DNA of 64,000 nt. Origin: Paraglaciecola sp. L3A3 (GTDB lineage: Bacteria > Pseudomonadota > Gammaproteobacteria > Enterobacterales > Alteromonadaceae). Under the pieces are notes generated by a model. It saw only the letters and a list, made by a program, of their open reading frames with translations. It ran no database searches and was not told where the DNA came from. Below, piece after piece: positions 27,952 to 36,665 of the stretch (position 1 is the stretch's first letter; each line of letters opens with the position of its first letter). The translations under genes and the position numbers were made by a program. Location: NCBI RefSeq assembly GCF_009796765.1, contig NZ_CP047023.1, positions 4,075,501-4,139,500 on the forward strand. Direction: 5' to 3'.

Positions 27952-28484
27952 AAATGTCAGTTCGTGCGCGCAGATTACAACGTAATTACAAACGCAACAG
28001 CAAACAAACTAAGTTAAGCCTAGTGTCGTTAATGGATATTTTTACTATCCTAGTGTTCTTTTTAATGCTCAATGCATCTGATGTACAGGTATTACAAAAC
28101 GACAAGTCTGTGACCTTGCCAGAATCAACAGCCAATACGGCGGCTAAAGAAACCTTATTGTTACTGGTCAACCAAGATCAAGTGATTCTACAAGGTAAAA
28201 AAATGGCTGACATTCCTGATATATTAGCTAGTCAAAATGAAGTGATCGCCAGTTTAGTCGAAGAACTTAACTATCAAAGCACTCGCCAAGCTAGCACTTT
28301 AACCACAGATGAAAATCAGCCAGCTCCCGAAGGTTCAGCCAAAGCCATCACTATTATGGCCGACCAAGCTATGCCTTACGCTTTACTGAAAAAACTAATG
28401 CAATCATGCGCTCAAGCCGGATATACCGATATAGCCCTTGCCGTTGAACAGAAGACTCCCACTAATCAAGGCGAGGGGGTGTAA
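27948..28484 (+). CDS. ExbD/TolR-type protein with canonical channel Asp
   Basis: 178 residues. Basic cytoplasmic start (RARRLQRNYKRNSKQTK), then a membrane helix LSLVSLMDIFTILVFFLML with Asp30 where ExbD/TolR use it for proton passage, then a periplasmic domain ending AITIMADQAMPYALLKKLMQSCAQAG. It overlaps both neighbours (ATGA with the previous ExbD, TAATG with the TonB-like gene), so the ExbD-ExbD-TonB products are probably made in fixed ratio. It may assemble with the Asn-bearing paralogue as a mixed dimer. Confidence 0.87.
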   Translation: MKMSVRARRLQRNYKRNSKQTKLSLVSLMDIFTILVFFLMLNASDVQVLQNDKSVTLPESTANTAAKETLLLLVNQDQVILQGKKMADIPDILASQNEVIASLVEELNYQSTRQASTLTTDENQPAPEGSAKAITIMADQAMPYALLKKLMQSCAQAGYTDIALAVEQKTPTNQGEGV

Positions 28485-29494
28485 TGAGTAGTGCCTTAGT
28501 GAGTCAATCGGTATTACCTTGGTCGAGCAGTGCCAAAGAAAACACACTATTTAGTCGTATTACTTTAGCGGTTTTAGCCATCACACTTTTGGCTGCCTTA
28601 TGGGTAAAAATAGTTGAATTACCAGAAGCGCCTAGAATAGAAATAGAAAAACTTCCGCCTCAATTAGCAAGGCTCATTAAGGCGAAACCACTTGAGGTTA
28701 AAAAAATTGAACCACCTAAGCCTGAACCGGCAATAGAACCTAAATCCGAACCTAAACCAGAGCCAAAAATTGAAAAAAAGCCTGAGCCGAAACCCAAACC
28801 TGTGGTGCAAAAGCCTAAAAAGCAAGCTACCCCCAAACCTAAGCCGAAAGCGCCGCCTAAACCTGATCCCAAAGCTGAGATAGCAAAGGCCAAGGCGAAA
28901 GCACAAAGCTCTGGCTTACTAGCTTTTCAAGATGATTTAGCCAGTATGCGCAAAGATTTACAACTGAATAACCTAGCCAAAACCGAAACCATTAAAGGCG
29001 GTGGTGAGCAAGCCAAAACCGAACGCAAGTCTGTAGGAGAATTAGTAAACAGCACCAGTGGCGGGGTGAATAGTGCTAACTTATCAACCAATGTAGGCGC
29101 AAAAGGTGAATTAACCGGTCGTCGCAGTACCGAGTTTGTCGCGCCATCGGAAGGCGTGGCATCATTAGCCGCTAAACAGATTGAACGGGAAGATGAAATA
29201 ATCGGTGATCGCAACTTAGAAAATATTCGTAAAACCATAGATGAACACAAAGGTGCGATCTACTCGTTATACCGTAAAGCCTTACGTAAAAACCCTGAAC
29301 TAGAAGGAAAAATTACCGTAAAACTAGTGATAGAGCCAGATGGCAATATTTCAACTGCTAACATTGTCAGCAGTGAACTAGGTGACGAAGCGCTAGAAAA
29401 ACGCTTGTTAGCACGGATTAAAATGATTCAGTTTGGTAGCCTAAATGTAACCCAAACCCAACTAGAATACTCTTTTAACTTTTTACCTTTTTAA
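28484..29494 (+). CDS. TonB-like energy transducer, AgmX/PglI-type C-terminus
   Basis: 336 residues: cytoplasmic start, one membrane helix (about 24-43), then a long Pro/Lys-rich stretch (about 55-135, repeated KPEPK and PKPKP units) able to span the periplasm, then a low-complexity linker and a C-terminal TonB-type domain (NIRKTIDEHKGAIYSLYRKAL, then GKITVKLVIEPDGNISTANIV, and LEYSFNFLPF at the end). This C-terminal arrangement matches the AgmX/PglI group known from Myxococcus gliding proteins. Last gene of the operon; it should carry force from the ExbB-ExbD motor to outer-membrane parts. Confidence 0.83.
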   Translation: MSSALVSQSVLPWSSSAKENTLFSRITLAVLAITLLAALWVKIVELPEAPRIEIEKLPPQLARLIKAKPLEVKKIEPPKPEPAIEPKSEPKPEPKIEKKPEPKPKPVVQKPKKQATPKPKPKAPPKPDPKAEIAKAKAKAQSSGLLAFQDDLASMRKDLQLNNLAKTETIKGGGEQAKTERKSVGELVNSTSGGVNSANLSTNVGAKGELTGRRSTEFVAPSEGVASLAAKQIEREDEIIGDRNLENIRKTIDEHKGAIYSLYRKALRKNPELEGKITVKLVIEPDGNISTANIVSSELGDEALEKRLLARIKMIQFGSLNVTQTQLEYSFNFLPF

Positions 29495-29863
29495 TCTGAA
29501 CTCTAAATAACAAGTGTTGTTTGAATCCACTTATATTTCAAATACTTATAAATACTCACTCAGTTGGGTTTGGATTAAATCAACTATTCATTTTCAAGTG
29601 AGCCATTTCACCGGCTCTGGAAACTCTGCAACTAATCTCAGTTAAACTAGCACTAATACCAATCCACATTGATAGCACTAACGACAACAAAATTTAAAAA
29701 TCAATCTGCTTTACCCCACTTTTTTACTAAGTCAATCACTAGAAAATAGCTCACTACCAAGGTATTGGTATGTTCATTTAGATACAACATTAATAACATC
29801 GCTATAAGGTTGATCTAAAAAATCAACCTAATTACTGTCGTTTTTACATAAGGAAATCATAAA
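29495..29863. other. intergenic region with several small inverted repeats
   Basis: No gene. It holds GAGCC/GGCTC at 29600-29617, a perfect TACCAA-GGTA-TTGGTA palindrome at 29755-29770, and an 8-bp stem AGGTTGAT/ATCAACCT at 29807-29829 about 35 bases before the next start. The last two are candidates for an operator and a leader stem-loop of the following lipoprotein gene. No clear T-run terminator for the preceding operon was found. Confidence 0.45.
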
Positions 29864-31702
29864 ATGAAATATACCAATTTAGTCATAAACTCATTAACAA
29901 ATATTATGTTAGGAGTTCGAAACTGTTTACTTATATTAATTACTTTACTTACCCTTGGCTGTTTTGATTCTGCTAATAAATCTACAGATGACCCGACAAG
30001 TAATCCTGCAGGTGAGTCGACAATAACCAGCATAATTACTGTCGTTAACACACGAGGTATGCCACTTACTGATGTAACGGCCACCTCAGACACTTTCACC
30101 ATACAATCTCAAGCATATAATGAGCAAAGTCAATTACAAATAGACCTTGACTCATCAAGTTCATATGGAGTAATTCGCTTATCTAAGGCAGGTTATTCAG
30201 ACGCCATACTTTTTCAAGAGCATAGCGAGCTTTCTCAAAGCCATACAGTGACACTGCTTGAGCGAGCGCCCGCGATTATATTTGACGCTTTTCTGGGTGG
30301 TGAATTGACAGGAATTGACGGCGCAACAGTAAGCATACCCAGCGAATCACTTGTCAGGGCAGATGGCTCTCTGGTCACTGGCAATGTAGAGCTCTATATT
30401 ACGCCGATAGATATTCAAGATGAAATGACGGCACATGCGTTTCCGGGCAGCTTTTATGGCTTACCCAATGCAGACGAAATACCAGTAGGGTTAGAAGTTC
30501 AACAACAGTTATTTTCGTTCGGTGTCACTGAGTTTTCTTTTTATGAAAACGGTGAAGAGCTACAATTAAAAGAAGGCGCTGTGGCAGAAATAGAGCTACC
30601 TATCTATGTCAGTAAAAATATTTATGATGAGGACTTAGTTATTGGCGGTAAAATTCCATTATGGAGCTTAAATGAGTCAACAGGTCTTTGGGAGCAGCAG
30701 GGTGAAGGGACAATCGTAGCCAACCCTCAGGTAGAATCAGGATTTTCTTTAAGTGGCACCACCACACATTTCACCTATTTTAATGCAGACCAGTGGGGGC
30801 TTTCGAGTAGCGGATCTGCTTCAGCCGAGGATAGAAGGGTTTGTGAACTTTCCATTACACTTGTTGGGGCAGTAATAGGTCAACCTACATACTTCTCTAT
30901 TACTTCATTCTTTGGAGGCCCCATATCAACCTTGCCAAAGTTATTTACTTACGATGGCACTGATATCAGAACTATCATTCCTCAAGGTGCCAATGTGAGG
31001 GCAAATGCTGAACAAGGTGAGCGTATCGCGTCAGATATTATTAGATGCTATGAGGAGTCGCTCGCTGTCGATCTGGTTTTAGAGGAGACCCTGCCAGAAT
31101 TTACACGTTGGAGTTTAAAAGCTGAACCTGTTTTTAGTCGCGAATCGGATAATGATCCCTATGAAATAGTCGAAAATGAAGTGCTGATTGGCGGAACGTT
31201 CATTGGTGATGAGTTTGTTGACGTCGAAACGAGTCTGGTCGGTGCTGAAGTACTGAGTTTACCGCAAGCACAATTTTTTGCCGCTCGCTTTACGCCTAGT
31301 GATACAAGTCCCACGGTTATTACCGCGACCCTTTCAAATGACCTCGGCTCAACTCAAGAAGTGAGCTCCTTAGATTACGTGAACTCTCATTCTCCCGTTA
31401 TTGAGTATTTCTACGTTCACCCTACTAGTGATTCTGAATTGAAATATACGTGGAAAGTAAAAGGCGCAGATAGCGGTAAGGTGAATTACTTAGGTGAAGA
31501 TGTGACCTCTTTAGATACTGCTTTATATAGTATTGATGATATAGAATCAGGCTCCTTTAAGGATTATCGACTTTTTGGGCGGACTGGTTATTTGGAAATC
31601 ATATTTCGAAATCAGTATGGCGACACGGTTAAAGTGGCAAGATTGAGTCAACTGGTTAGATGTCTACCTGGTTCCGAAGATTCTTCTTGCCAGAATAATT
31701 AA
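29864..31702 (+). CDS. large lipoprotein of unknown function
   Basis: 612 residues, start supported by AAGGAAA 7-8 bases upstream. A hydrophobic segment ends in LTLGC (lipid-cysteine 33). The mature part starts with a carboxypeptidase-regulatory-like beta domain (ITVVNTRGMPLTDVTATSD, YGVIRLSKAGYSDAI), then FDAFLGGELTGIDGATVSIP and VTGNVELYITPIDIQD, which resembles domains seen in other surface lipoproteins. The remaining part looks like beta-sandwich folds. No catalytic motif. Probably displayed in the outer membrane. It is a single gene separated from the previous operon by 369 bases. Confidence 0.7.
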   Translation: MKYTNLVINSLTNIMLGVRNCLLILITLLTLGCFDSANKSTDDPTSNPAGESTITSIITVVNTRGMPLTDVTATSDTFTIQSQAYNEQSQLQIDLDSSSSYGVIRLSKAGYSDAILFQEHSELSQSHTVTLLERAPAIIFDAFLGGELTGIDGATVSIPSESLVRADGSLVTGNVELYITPIDIQDEMTAHAFPGSFYGLPNADEIPVGLEVQQQLFSFGVTEFSFYENGEELQLKEGAVAEIELPIYVSKNIYDEDLVIGGKIPLWSLNESTGLWEQQGEGTIVANPQVESGFSLSGTTTHFTYFNADQWGLSSSGSASAEDRRVCELSITLVGAVIGQPTYFSITSFFGGPISTLPKLFTYDGTDIRTIIPQGANVRANAEQGERIASDIIRCYEESLAVDLVLEETLPEFTRWSLKAEPVFSRESDNDPYEIVENEVLIGGTFIGDEFVDVETSLVGAEVLSLPQAQFFAARFTPSDTSPTVITATLSNDLGSTQEVSSLDYVNSHSPVIEYFYVHPTSDSELKYTWKVKGADSGKVNYLGEDVTSLDTALYSIDDIESGSFKDYRLFGRTGYLEIIFRNQYGDTVKVARLSQLVRCLPGSEDSSCQNN

Positions 31703-31716
31703 TTTAATTTGAGGCC

Positions 31717-31770
31717 TTGCACGACTTAGTTCCCATTATTTCGGAATATAGTTGAACTAATGTCGTGCAA
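31717..31770. terminator. long 16/17-bp inverted repeat after the lipoprotein gene
   Basis: TTGCACGACTTAGTTC at 31717-31732 is matched by GAACTAATGTCGTGCAA at 31754-31770, perfect apart from a one-base bulge, with a 21-base loop. It starts 14 bases after the lipoprotein stop and ends 50 bases before the response-regulator start. There is no T-run, so it could be a Rho-independent-like end, an RNA stability element, or an operator. Confidence 0.4.
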
Positions 31771-31820
31771 TAACTTATATTTATTTCAAGGCTAGATCAC
31801 CAATCAAGGACTTCTGTTTT

Positions 31821-32465
31821 ATGCCTAAATACACGGTAATTGTAGTTGAAGACGATCTAACTATTTTAGCAAGATTTTCTGCTCTAATCGCGGCCCAAGA
31901 AGACTTAGCTTTATTAGCCATTGCATCCACTAAACAGGAGGGCATAAACGCACTTCTGCTGCATAAGCCAGACATTTTATTAACCGACATAGGCTTACCT
32001 GATGGCTCAGGTATTGACATAATTAAGGCCATCAATAGAGAAAAACTGGACTGCGAAGCCATGGTTATTTCTGGTTTTCAAGATGAACATATTGTTTTTC
32101 GTGCGTTAGAAGCTGGAGCTAAATCTTACATTCTTAAACATGATGATGAGGTAATAATTACTGACGCTATTCATTCAATGATGAAGGGCGGCGCACCAAT
32201 GAGCCCTATCATCGCGCGTTTAATGCTACAAAAATTTCAATCCCATAGTCAAAATAACGCGCTACCAGAAGCATTAACAGATAGACAAGTTAGTATACTA
32301 AAATTGATTAGTCAGGGGTTTTCTTCAAGAGAAATATCAGAAAAACTCGACATCACCTATTACACAGTTACCACCCATATTAAAAATATTTATACCAAAC
32401 TACAGGTGAACAGCAGAACAGAAGCGTTACATGAAGCATTAAAATTAGGTTTAATTCAACTCTAG
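31821..32465 (+). CDS. NarL/LuxR-family response regulator
   Basis: 214 residues: receiver domain with VVEDD at 8-12, phospho-acceptor Asp56 in LLTDIGLPDGSG, and conserved Lys in AKSYILKHDD; then a C-terminal LuxR helix-turn-helix (LTDRQVSILKLISQGFSSREISEKL, then VTTHIKNIYTKLQV). It should bind DNA once phosphorylated. No sensor kinase lies next to it, so the partner is elsewhere or is the hybrid kinase at 40.6 kb (speculative). Confidence 0.9.
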   Translation: MPKYTVIVVEDDLTILARFSALIAAQEDLALLAIASTKQEGINALLLHKPDILLTDIGLPDGSGIDIIKAINREKLDCEAMVISGFQDEHIVFRALEAGAKSYILKHDDEVIITDAIHSMMKGGAPMSPIIARLMLQKFQSHSQNNALPEALTDRQVSILKLISQGFSSREISEKLDITYYTVTTHIKNIYTKLQVNSRTEALHEALKLGLIQL

Positions 32466-32787
32466 CAACTTAACAACTAAGAAGTTTGGACATATTAAGT
32501 GACAGTGATTGAATAAGCTAAGCAAGTCAGCCACAGGCATTATCGAGTTAGTCTGTATCAATGAAATGGAATTATCATGAGGCGTCATCAGAATTCAGGA
32601 TTTTGACACCGGCTTAAATGCCAAAAGTGCATGTATTGCTCAAGATAGGGGCATTATGAACATGAATTACAAAGCCAAACAGATCGCGCCATTTTTGAAA
32701 GCAAACCTTTTAAAGGAAAGACTAATCCCAATAAACATCTATAAACGCTTTTATTTATTGGAGTTGGGCTCCCTAATTAAAATGGAA
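32466..32787. other. intergenic region between convergent genes
   Basis: No gene supported; a 63-codon frame here has no family likeness. It contains a CCAATAAA/TTTATTGG inverted repeat (32728-32761, 18-base loop) and, at its right end, CTAATT/AATTAG (32773-32791) followed by six T on the plus strand. The latter is a weak terminator candidate for the response-regulator gene and overlaps the end of the next gene. Confidence 0.35.
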
Positions 32788-34104
32788 TTAGTTTTTTCTT
32801 CGATACTTTTCCATACGTTTTTTTTGCTCTGCTATCTGAGTTTGTAGCTCATTTTTATAAGGGGATTCAGCCAAAAAATTATCAGCTTGAGTCTGACTAT
32901 TTCTAGCAAAGCTCATATAAATAGACACCGAGCTAGCTAGGTACTCCTTTTTGTCAGTAAACACATCAAGATGTGTAGAGGCAAACTCTGGGTTATTACG
33001 AGCACTCTCTTTCACCACTTTTTTGACCAAAAAATCTGAGTCTATTCCGCCCTGTTGCTGCAACCAACTGACTGCTTTATCTGGATTGATATAACTCAAC
33101 GATCTGGCAACAAATTGTGCTCTAGCTTGGCGATTAGTGCTATCTGCAGTGTTCATATAAACTTCGGCGGCTCGATCAGAATCAGAAAAAAGCCAAGTGC
33201 GATATATATCGTATTCCAACTGCTTTTTCTGCTTTTCATCTTCTATTGTCGCTAGCCATTCAATTGCATCTTCAGGCTCAGTTCTGGCCCAAGCTCTGAC
33301 AACATCCTGTGTGAGTTTTTTATTATCTAACTCTTTGGTTTTATCCATAACATGGATAAAATCCTCAGAAGTCGATAATAATCGAGTTAAGCCTGAAACA
33401 GCCATAGACAATTGCCGCATATTTTTGGCAAAAGGCGCTAAACTATCAATCGCCAAGTCTACATCTTGTTTGGCTAAATTAGAAAAAATGCTATGCAAAG
33501 GACGATTTTCTTGGCTGAATTGATTTGAACTGACACTAGTTTTAAACCAATCTAAAGCAGTTAAAGGGTCGTTTTCAGCCCACGTACTTAATACGGCAAA
33601 TCGACCTACTGCTTGTGCTTTATTAGACTCGACTTGCTGTGCAATAAAGGCCATTGCATTTTCAGGTTCAAACTCAGCATAACGACTTAACAGCAATGAA
33701 AACAACTGAGTTGATTCAGCATCAAGAGCACTTGTATCTAGCTCATTAAGTGCGGTAAACAATTGCTCTGGACTGAGTTCTTGTATTAAGTTGTAAGCTT
33801 TGGCTAATTTAGAGATGTTCATCCTAGAACTATTGTCTAACAATGTTTTAGCTTGTTGTAATAGTTGGTATGGATCTAACTGATTACTGCTACTTTGCTG
33901 GTTAATGGCAACAGTCAGTTGTTCTTGTTCACCCCTAGTTGGCAGATGTTGTGTTTGACTAACACTTGTTGAGACAAGAAATGGCGACGGCACTTCTGCC
34001 ACTGATACATCAGTATTGCTGGCCGGCGTTTGTTGCAAACTATTGCCAATATAATATGCCCCCAGCAGAGAGAATACCCACAATAGTCCAATGCTATATT
34101 TCAT
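32788..34104 (-). CDS. membrane-anchored helical-repeat protein of unknown function
   Basis: 438 residues with one N-terminal hydrophobic anchor or signal (residues 3-21) and the rest periplasmic. From about residue 140 on, it has repeats with the pattern A-x-x-[DE]-P-x-x-A-x-x-W/F-[IL]: AEFEPENAMAFI, AENDPLTALDWF, ARTEPEDAIEWL, YINPDKAVSWL. This looks like an alpha-helical solenoid, TPR/Sel1-like in spacing. The family is not recognised. It is 28 bases downstream of the DUF2007 gene in the pilT-pilU direction and could be cotranscribed with it. Confidence 0.65.
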   Translation of the reverse strand: MKYSIGLLWVFSLLGAYYIGNSLQQTPASNTDVSVAEVPSPFLVSTSVSQTQHLPTRGEQEQLTVAINQQSSSNQLDPYQLLQQAKTLLDNSSRMNISKLAKAYNLIQELSPEQLFTALNELDTSALDAESTQLFSLLLSRYAEFEPENAMAFIAQQVESNKAQAVGRFAVLSTWAENDPLTALDWFKTSVSSNQFSQENRPLHSIFSNLAKQDVDLAIDSLAPFAKNMRQLSMAVSGLTRLLSTSEDFIHVMDKTKELDNKKLTQDVVRAWARTEPEDAIEWLATIEDEKQKKQLEYDIYRTWLFSDSDRAAEVYMNTADSTNRQARAQFVARSLSYINPDKAVSWLQQQGGIDSDFLVKKVVKESARNNPEFASTHLDVFTDKKEYLASSVSIYMSFARNSQTQADNFLAESPYKNELQTQIAEQKKRMEKYRRKN

Positions 34105-34132
34105 CTATTATTCCATTAATTTAAACGTATAG

Positions 34133-34444
34133 TTATTCAGGTTTGTTGCTTGAACACTGCCAACACACTTCAAAATTGGCTTCATTTTTTTCTTGGCATT
34201 GAGGACAACACCAAGGGATCTCAGAAACAGGTTGAGCCAAAAACTCACTAATAAAGGCTTTAACTTTGGGCAACCATTGCAGATCATAAATCCATACTTC
34301 TGGTAATACATCTAATGGAGACAACTCTCCCATAGCGCCTATGGCAAATTCATTCTTGATAAAACATTTAATTCCTTGCTCTTCAATTAGCTGTTTTACT
34401 TGCCACACTCTGAACCTATCATTATCACTAAAAACTTTTTCCAT
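34133..34444 (-). CDS. DUF2007-type protein with C-terminal RanBP2-type zinc finger
   Basis: 103 residues from the ATG at 34444; the frame to 34492 would overlap pilU and is unlikely. The N-terminal part (VFSDNDRFRVWQVKQLIEEQGIKCFIKNE, then PEVWIYD) fits the DUF2007 putative signal-transducing family. The C-terminal segment from W76 on has W-x-C-x2-C-x3-N-x6-C-x2-C (WCCPQC, then N, VCWQC), which is the exact RanBP2 zinc-finger spacing. The zinc finger may bind protein or RNA. It lies just downstream of pilU. Confidence 0.72.
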   Translation of the reverse strand: MEKVFSDNDRFRVWQVKQLIEEQGIKCFIKNEFAIGAMGELSPLDVLPEVWIYDLQWLPKVKAFISEFLAQPVSEIPWCCPQCQEKNEANFEVCWQCSSNKPE

Positions 34445-34469
34445 TTTATCTACTACTCCAATACATCTA

Positions 34470-35582
34470 TTAATCCATATCAATAGACACATTTGAAAGA
34501 GAGCCTAAAGCATTTCCTTCATCTGAGTCTAGCTTTATCATCAAACGTAAATCATTGGGTGAATCAGCATGATGAATAGCATGTTCAAGAGTGACTTTTC
34601 CTGCTTTATATAAATCATACAGCGCCATATCGAAGCTCTGCATGCCCATCTCTTTGCCTTTTTTCATGGCGTCTTTGAGGCTGCCAATTTCATTACGCTG
34701 GATCAGATCGGTCACTAACGGCGAGTTAAGTAAAATTTCAATGGCCGCCACTCGACCATTACCGTCAGGTGTAGGCACTAATTGCTGAGCCACAATAGCT
34801 CGCATATTCAAACTTAAATCAAAACGTAATTTTTCATGTTGATCGGGCGGCGCTAAATGCATGATTCGTTCAATGGCTTGGTTAGCATTATTGGCGTGCA
34901 AAGTTGCTACACACAAGTGCCCAGTATCAGCAAACGACATGGCATATTCCATGGTTTCCATTGAACGTATTTCACCAATTAGAATAACGTCTGGCGCTTG
35001 GCGTAAAGAACTTTTAAGGGCATCATCAAAAGACTTAGTGTCTATTCCTACTTCTCTTTGTGTAACCACACAATTTCCATGTTCATGCACAAATTCGATA
35101 GGATCTTCTATAGTCAATATATGCCCCCTAGAATGATGATTTCTATGACCCATTAATGCAGCTAATGAGGTTGATTTACCTGTACCTGTGGCTCCCACAA
35201 ACAAAACCAAACCACGTTTTGACATAATGATATCTTTAAGAACTTCAGGTAACCCCAGATCTGCCACTTCAGGAATTTGTGTGACAATCCGCCTGATGAC
35301 CATTCCCGCCATATCACGTTGCCAAAAAGCACTACAACGAAATCGGCCAATATCATCCCGAGCAATGGCAAAGTTACATTCTTTGGTAACTTCAAACTCT
35401 TGCTTTTGTTTATCTGTCATAGCGTCATGGACTAACGTGAGAGCATCATCCTCAGTTAAATTACTACCTCCAACTGGAGTCATTTCACCATTAACTTTGG
35501 CACTAACAGGAAAACCAACTGTGATGAATAAATCTGAAGCACCGAGATCTTGCATCGCTTCTAAATATGGGCCAAGTTCCAT
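34470..35582 (-). CDS. pilU: type IV pilus retraction ATPase PilU
   Basis: 370 residues from the ATG at 35582 with AAGGAG 6 bases upstream. A PilT-family hexameric ATPase: Walker A GATGTGKST, IEDPIEFVHEH, the Asp box RQAPDVILIGEIRSMET, and the His box GHLCVATLHANNA. The start SDLFITVGFPVSAKVNG and the C-terminal extension are PilU-like. It acts at the inner membrane with PilT to drive pilus retraction. Downstream of pilT by 10 bases. Confidence 0.92.
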   Translation of the reverse strand: MELGPYLEAMQDLGASDLFITVGFPVSAKVNGEMTPVGGSNLTEDDALTLVHDAMTDKQKQEFEVTKECNFAIARDDIGRFRCSAFWQRDMAGMVIRRIVTQIPEVADLGLPEVLKDIIMSKRGLVLFVGATGTGKSTSLAALMGHRNHHSRGHILTIEDPIEFVHEHGNCVVTQREVGIDTKSFDDALKSSLRQAPDVILIGEIRSMETMEYAMSFADTGHLCVATLHANNANQAIERIMHLAPPDQHEKLRFDLSLNMRAIVAQQLVPTPDGNGRVAAIEILLNSPLVTDLIQRNEIGSLKDAMKKGKEMGMQSFDMALYDLYKAGKVTLEHAIHHADSPNDLRLMIKLDSDEGNALGSLSNVSIDMD

Positions 35583-35592
35583 CAATTACTCC

Positions 35593-36636
35593 TTAAAAAC
35601 CAGGTGATGTTTTTTTATCTATTGATTTAGCCGCGGCATCTTGTGGAGTAATTAAACCTTGCGCCACTAAATTTTGCAGACATTGATCCATAGTTTGCAT
35701 ACCGTGTTGTTGACCCGTTTGGATCACCGAATACATCTGTGGCACTTTATCTTCACGTATTAAGTTTCGAATAGCAGGTATACCCAACATAATTTCATGG
35801 GCAGCCACTCGGCCCCCGCCAATTTTTTTCAATAAGGTTTGTGAAATAACCGCTCTTAATGATTCAGATAACATAGAACGGATCATCGATTTTTCTGCCG
35901 CAGGAAACACATCAATCAATCTGTCAATGGTTTTAGGGGCTGAGTTAGTGTGCAGTGTTCCGAATACTAAATGACCGGTTTCGGCAGCTGAGATAGCCAA
36001 ACGTATGGTTTCTAAATCACGTAATTCACCCACCAAAATAATATCGGGATCTTCACGCAATGCAGAACGTAAAGCGTTATTAAAACTGTGAGTATCACGA
36101 TGGACTTCCCTTTGATTTAATACACACAATTTATTTTCGTGCACAAATTCAATGGGATCTTCGATAGTTAATATATGTTCCCGTTTAGTGCGATTAATAT
36201 GATCAACCATTGCTGCCAAGGTAGTACTTTTACCTGATCCAGTAGCCCCCGTGACCAGCACAATACCTGTAGGTTGATTGATAATATCTTTAAATATTTG
36301 TGGTGCACCTAAGTCATCTAAGCTAAGGATTTCACTAGGAATAGTCCTTAACACTGCTGCTGCACCGCGGTTTTGCACAAAAGCGTTTACCCTAAATCGA
36401 GATAAATCTTTAACTTCAAATGAAAAATCCGTTTCTAAATTTTCTTCATATTCTTTGCGTTGTCTGTCATTCATGATTTCGAAGATCAAACTATGCACTT
36501 CTTTATGCTCTAAAGGCGGAATATTTAGTTTCCGCATTTCACCGTCAACACGGATAATGGGAGGTAATCCAGCAGAAAGATGTAAATCAGAGGCTTTATT
36601 TTTAACACTAAAGGCCAAAAGTTCGGTAATATCCAC
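35593..36636 (-). CDS. pilT: type IV pilus retraction ATPase PilT
   Basis: 347 residues from a GTG at 36636 (GGAG 7 bases upstream); this gives the standard MDITELLAFSVKNKASDLHLSAG start, so the longer frame to 36675 is rejected. Motifs: Walker A GATGSGKST, IEDPIEFVHENK, the Asp box REDPDIILVGELRDLETI, the His box GHLVFGTLHTNSA, and the AIRNLIRE signature in the C-terminal domain. It powers pilus retraction and twitching. pilT-pilU divergent from yggS is the conserved arrangement. Confidence 0.96.
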   Translation of the reverse strand: MDITELLAFSVKNKASDLHLSAGLPPIIRVDGEMRKLNIPPLEHKEVHSLIFEIMNDRQRKEYEENLETDFSFEVKDLSRFRVNAFVQNRGAAAVLRTIPSEILSLDDLGAPQIFKDIINQPTGIVLVTGATGSGKSTTLAAMVDHINRTKREHILTIEDPIEFVHENKLCVLNQREVHRDTHSFNNALRSALREDPDIILVGELRDLETIRLAISAAETGHLVFGTLHTNSAPKTIDRLIDVFPAAEKSMIRSMLSESLRAVISQTLLKKIGGGRVAAHEIMLGIPAIRNLIREDKVPQMYSVIQTGQQHGMQTMDQCLQNLVAQGLITPQDAAAKSIDKKTSPGF

Positions 36637-36665
36637 GAAAATTCTCCGTATATTTGTGATCCAAT

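Noticed and set aside
28660..28906. Overlapping minus-strand frames opposite the Pro/Lys-rich part of the TonB-like gene
   Set aside because: They are low-complexity shadows of the KPEPK repeats.
20756..29494. Classic Tol-Pal or TonB iron-uptake operon
   Set aside because: No TolA, TolB, Pal or TonB-dependent receptor; two ExbDs, AgmX-type TonB and large TPR proteins do not fit either.
32656..32847. 63-codon plus-strand frame
   Set aside because: Overlaps the end of the helical-repeat gene and a weak terminator; no signal or recognisable motif.
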